A stretch of 64,000 nt of DNA from Pseudomonas parafulva NBRC 16636 = DSM 17004 (GTDB lineage: Bacteria; Pseudomonadota; Gammaproteobacteria; Pseudomonadales; Pseudomonadaceae): NCBI RefSeq assembly GCF_000730645.1, contig NZ_BBIU01000029.1, positions 21,859 to 85,858 of the forward strand. Direction: 5' to 3'. Positions 62,360-64,000 of the stretch are shown piece by piece. The position numbers and the translations under genes are program-made. The first letter of the stretch is position 1, and every line of letters starts with the position of its first letter. Below the pieces are notes generated by a model. That model did not search any database and had not been told where the DNA came from. It saw nothing but the letters and a program-made list of their open reading frames with translations.

Positions 62360-62698
62360 ATGCGCAACCTCAGCCTCACTCGCCAGTGCCTGGGCCTGGT
62401 GACTCGAATTGAATGCAGCATTCGCCCGCTTGCCGGCGATACCGGCATGTGGACGTTGCTGTTCGCTGCCGGCATGGCCGGCGAGCAACCGTCGGCCATC
62501 AAGGCCCAGGGGCCGTTTCACGGGCCCATGGTGGCAGAATCGGTGTTGAACGCCATTGTCGACAGCCTGACCTTGCACGGTTACCAGTTGAGCGAAGATC
62601 CGCAGATCTGGTGCCTGCATCTTCAGGCGCAGTTGCGGCGGATCAACGGCGAGCGGTGCAGGAACCTGGGTGATTACCAGTTTCATCCTGAGAGTTGA
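62360..62698 (+). CDS. Small hypothetical protein downstream of asrA
   Basis: The 112-residue product starts MRNLSLTRQCLGLVTRIECS; there is GGGGGA 12 bases before ATG 62360. It has five cysteines and a compact alpha/beta pattern (MVAESVLNAIVDSLTLHGYQ, then LSEDPQIWCLHLQAQLRRIN). No known family or membrane helix. Codon use is that of a core gene, and the gene lies between asrA and yqhA, where a small conserved unknown is expected. Confidence 0.75.
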   Translation: MRNLSLTRQCLGLVTRIECSIRPLAGDTGMWTLLFAAGMAGEQPSAIKAQGPFHGPMVAESVLNAIVDSLTLHGYQLSEDPQIWCLHLQAQLRRINGERCRNLGDYQFHPES

Positions 62699-62782
62699 GG
62701 CAAGGGCCTGGGCTTTTGCTGTAACAGGTGGCTGGCTATACTCGCCGTCGTTTTTCCAGTCACCTACGAGCCCCAACCCTCC

Positions 62783-63271
62783 ATGGAACGTATTCTTGAA
62801 AATGCGATGTATGCCTCTCGCTGGCTGCTCGCTCCCATTTACTTCGGCCTGTCCCTGGGCCTGCTGGCGCTGGCGCTGAAGTTTTTCCAGGAAGTGGTTC
62901 ACGTCCTGCCCAACGTCTTCGCCCTTAGCGAAGCCGACCTGATCCTGGTGATTCTGTCGCTGATCGACATGTCGCTGGTAGGCGGCCTGCTGGTGATGGT
63001 GATGATTTCTGGCTACGAGAACTTCGTCTCGCAGCTGGACATCGATGAGAGCAAGGAAAAGCTCAACTGGCTGGGCAAGATGGACTCCTCGTCGCTGAAG
63101 ATGAAGGTAGCCGCTTCGATCGTGGCCATTTCGTCCATCCACCTGCTGCGAGTGTTCATGGACGCCCAGAACATCTCCACCGAGTACCTGATGTGGTATG
63201 TGATCATTCACATGACCTTCGTGCTGTCGGCGTTCTGCATGGGTTACCTGGACAAGCTCACCAAGCACTGA
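62783..63271 (+). CDS. YqhA/TIGR00645-family membrane protein
   Basis: This 162-residue inner-membrane protein starts MERILENAMYASRWLLAPIY. It has four helices, with the second and third containing ILVILSLIDMSLVGGLLVMVMISGYENFVS, the family signature. Its role is unknown; the family is sometimes named UPF0114. It resembles the E. coli YqhA, and the gene lies between asrA and fklB, as expected in this genus. Confidence 0.9.
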   Translation: MERILENAMYASRWLLAPIYFGLSLGLLALALKFFQEVVHVLPNVFALSEADLILVILSLIDMSLVGGLLVMVMISGYENFVSQLDIDESKEKLNWLGKMDSSSLKMKVAASIVAISSIHLLRVFMDAQNISTEYLMWYVIIHMTFVLSAFCMGYLDKLTKH

Positions 63272-63363
63272 GCCGCTTGCCGCTGGCAGCCAGCAGTGTG
63301 CTAGGCTGCTGGCCCTTTTCACCAAGGGCGCGGCTTCGCTGCGCCCTGCTGCGGAGCATGACA

Positions 63364-63981
63364 ATGTCCGAACTCAACCTGTCTACCGACGAAACCCGCG
63401 TCAGCTACGGCATCGGCCGTCAGCTGGGTGGCCAGCTGCGTGACAACCCGCCACCGGGCGTCAGCCTGGAAGCCATCCTGGCCGGCCTGACCGACGCGTT
63501 CAACGGTGCAGGCAGCCGCGTCAGCGAAGCCGATCTGTCGGCCAGCTTCAAGGTTATCCGCGAAGTGATGCAGGCCGAAGCGGCTGCCAAGGCAGAAGCC
63601 GCTGCTGGCGCTGGCAAGCAGTTCCTGGCCGACAATGCCAAGCGTGATGGCATCACTACCCTGGCCTCTGGCCTGCAGTTCGAAGTGCTCACCGCAGGTG
63701 AAGGCGCCAAGCCGTCCCGCGAAGACAGCGTGCGCACCCACTACCATGGCACCCTGATCGACGGCACCGTGTTCGATAGCTCGTACGATCGTGGCCAGCC
63801 GGCTGAATTCCCGGTGGGTGGTGTGATTGCTGGCTGGACCGAAGCCCTGCAACTGATGAATGCCGGCAGCAAATGGCGCCTGTATGTACCGAGCGAGCTG
63901 GCCTACGGCGCGCAAGGTGTGGGCAGCATCCCGCCGCACAGCGTACTGGTGTTCGACGTCGAGCTGCTGGACGTTCTGTAA
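63364..63981 (+). CDS. fklB: FKBP-type peptidyl-prolyl isomerase (FklB-like)
   Basis: ATG 63364 lies eight bases after GGAG; the in-frame ATG at 63358 is an alternative. The 205-residue product has an N-terminal helical dimerisation part (residues 1-95) and a C-terminal FKBP domain with HYHGTLIDGTVFDSSYDRG, VIAGWTEALQLMNAGSKWRL and YVPSELAYG, as in E. coli FklB (206 residues). No signal peptide, so it is cytoplasmic. It helps protein folding by isomerising prolyl bonds. Confidence 0.95.
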   Translation: MSELNLSTDETRVSYGIGRQLGGQLRDNPPPGVSLEAILAGLTDAFNGAGSRVSEADLSASFKVIREVMQAEAAAKAEAAAGAGKQFLADNAKRDGITTLASGLQFEVLTAGEGAKPSREDSVRTHYHGTLIDGTVFDSSYDRGQPAEFPVGGVIAGWTEALQLMNAGSKWRLYVPSELAYGAQGVGSIPPHSVLVFDVELLDVL

Positions 63982-64000
63982 CGCCCTGAGGGCGCCATTT
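63982..64000 (+). terminator. Likely terminator after fklB, cut by the window end
   Basis: CGCCC-TGA-GGGCG at 63982-63994 forms a short stem and is followed by CCATTT at the edge of the window. The T-run cannot be seen in full. Confidence 0.55.

Noticed and set aside
1..64000. CRISPR array or other regularly spaced repeats
   Set aside because: No set of equal repeats with equal spacers was noticed on either strand, and no cas-like protein is encoded.

Overview
The window looks like chromosome of a Pseudomonas of the putida group. Codon use is strongly GC-biased, and the order glyA – morA – ettA – gdhA, then asrA – yqhA – fklB, with coaE/yacG next to pilD, is typical of these genomes. The species-group call is inference from remembered gene order and protein similarity; no database was searched.

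Layout. (1) 1–9.05 kb is core: a cut-off FAD oxidoreductase, an MdtG-like MFS exporter, a type II NADH dehydrogenase, small conserved proteins, a CbiM-like membrane protein, then yacG–coaE–pilD–pilC facing a divergent pilA. No pilB lies in the cluster. (2) 9.1–13.6 kb is an accessory block behind a tRNA-Thr(CGU) gene. It is much more AT-rich than its surroundings and holds three TGACAGCA repeats, a large inverted repeat, a DUF4238 protein gene flanked by near-identical direct repeats, the 3' end of an IS66-type element, an unrecognised 482-residue protein with an HEFIH motif and a C-terminal cysteine cluster, and several doubtful small ORFs. (3) 13.8–23.1 kb has poxB, a GFA-fold protein, a remnant VapB-like antitoxin, an unknown 527-residue protein, an EamA transporter with a histidine-rich tail, a FlaR-like P-loop protein, a two-part VOC protein and a hybrid histidine kinase. 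(4) 23.3–30.1 kb carries a GAF–EAL protein beside a soluble PAS-PAS chemoreceptor (BdlA-like), an ImmA/IrrE peptidase paired with a small membrane protein, and an amino-acid ABC transporter (permease broken by an in-frame TGA) divergent from a homocysteine S-methyltransferase. (5) 30.3–33.2 kb has a BetT-type BCCT transporter and a BASS/ACR3-type transporter. (6) 33.4–43.0 kb is a five-gene chaperone–usher fimbrial operon in the order pilin–chaperone–usher–adhesin–chaperone, followed by an RcsC-like hybrid kinase and an RcsB-like regulator. (7) 43.0–46.7 kb has an unknown protein divergent from a MarR–UvrA2 operon. (8) 46.7–64 kb is again core: glyA, morA, a TTG-start zinc-ribbon-like protein, ettA, gdhA, a GreA/GreB-family factor, a lipoprotein, a DUF4105 protein, a DUF3015 protein, asrA, yqhA and fklB.

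How the genes fit together. The surface-attachment theme is strong: the remnant type IV pilin set, the Cup-like fimbriae with their RcsCB-type phosphorelay, the GAF–EAL/BdlA-like pair and MorA all bear on c-di-GMP and biofilm behaviour. The most promising place for something undescribed is the tRNA-linked block at 9.1–13.6 kb, above all the HEFIH/Cys4 protein and the repeat-bounded DUF4238 gene.
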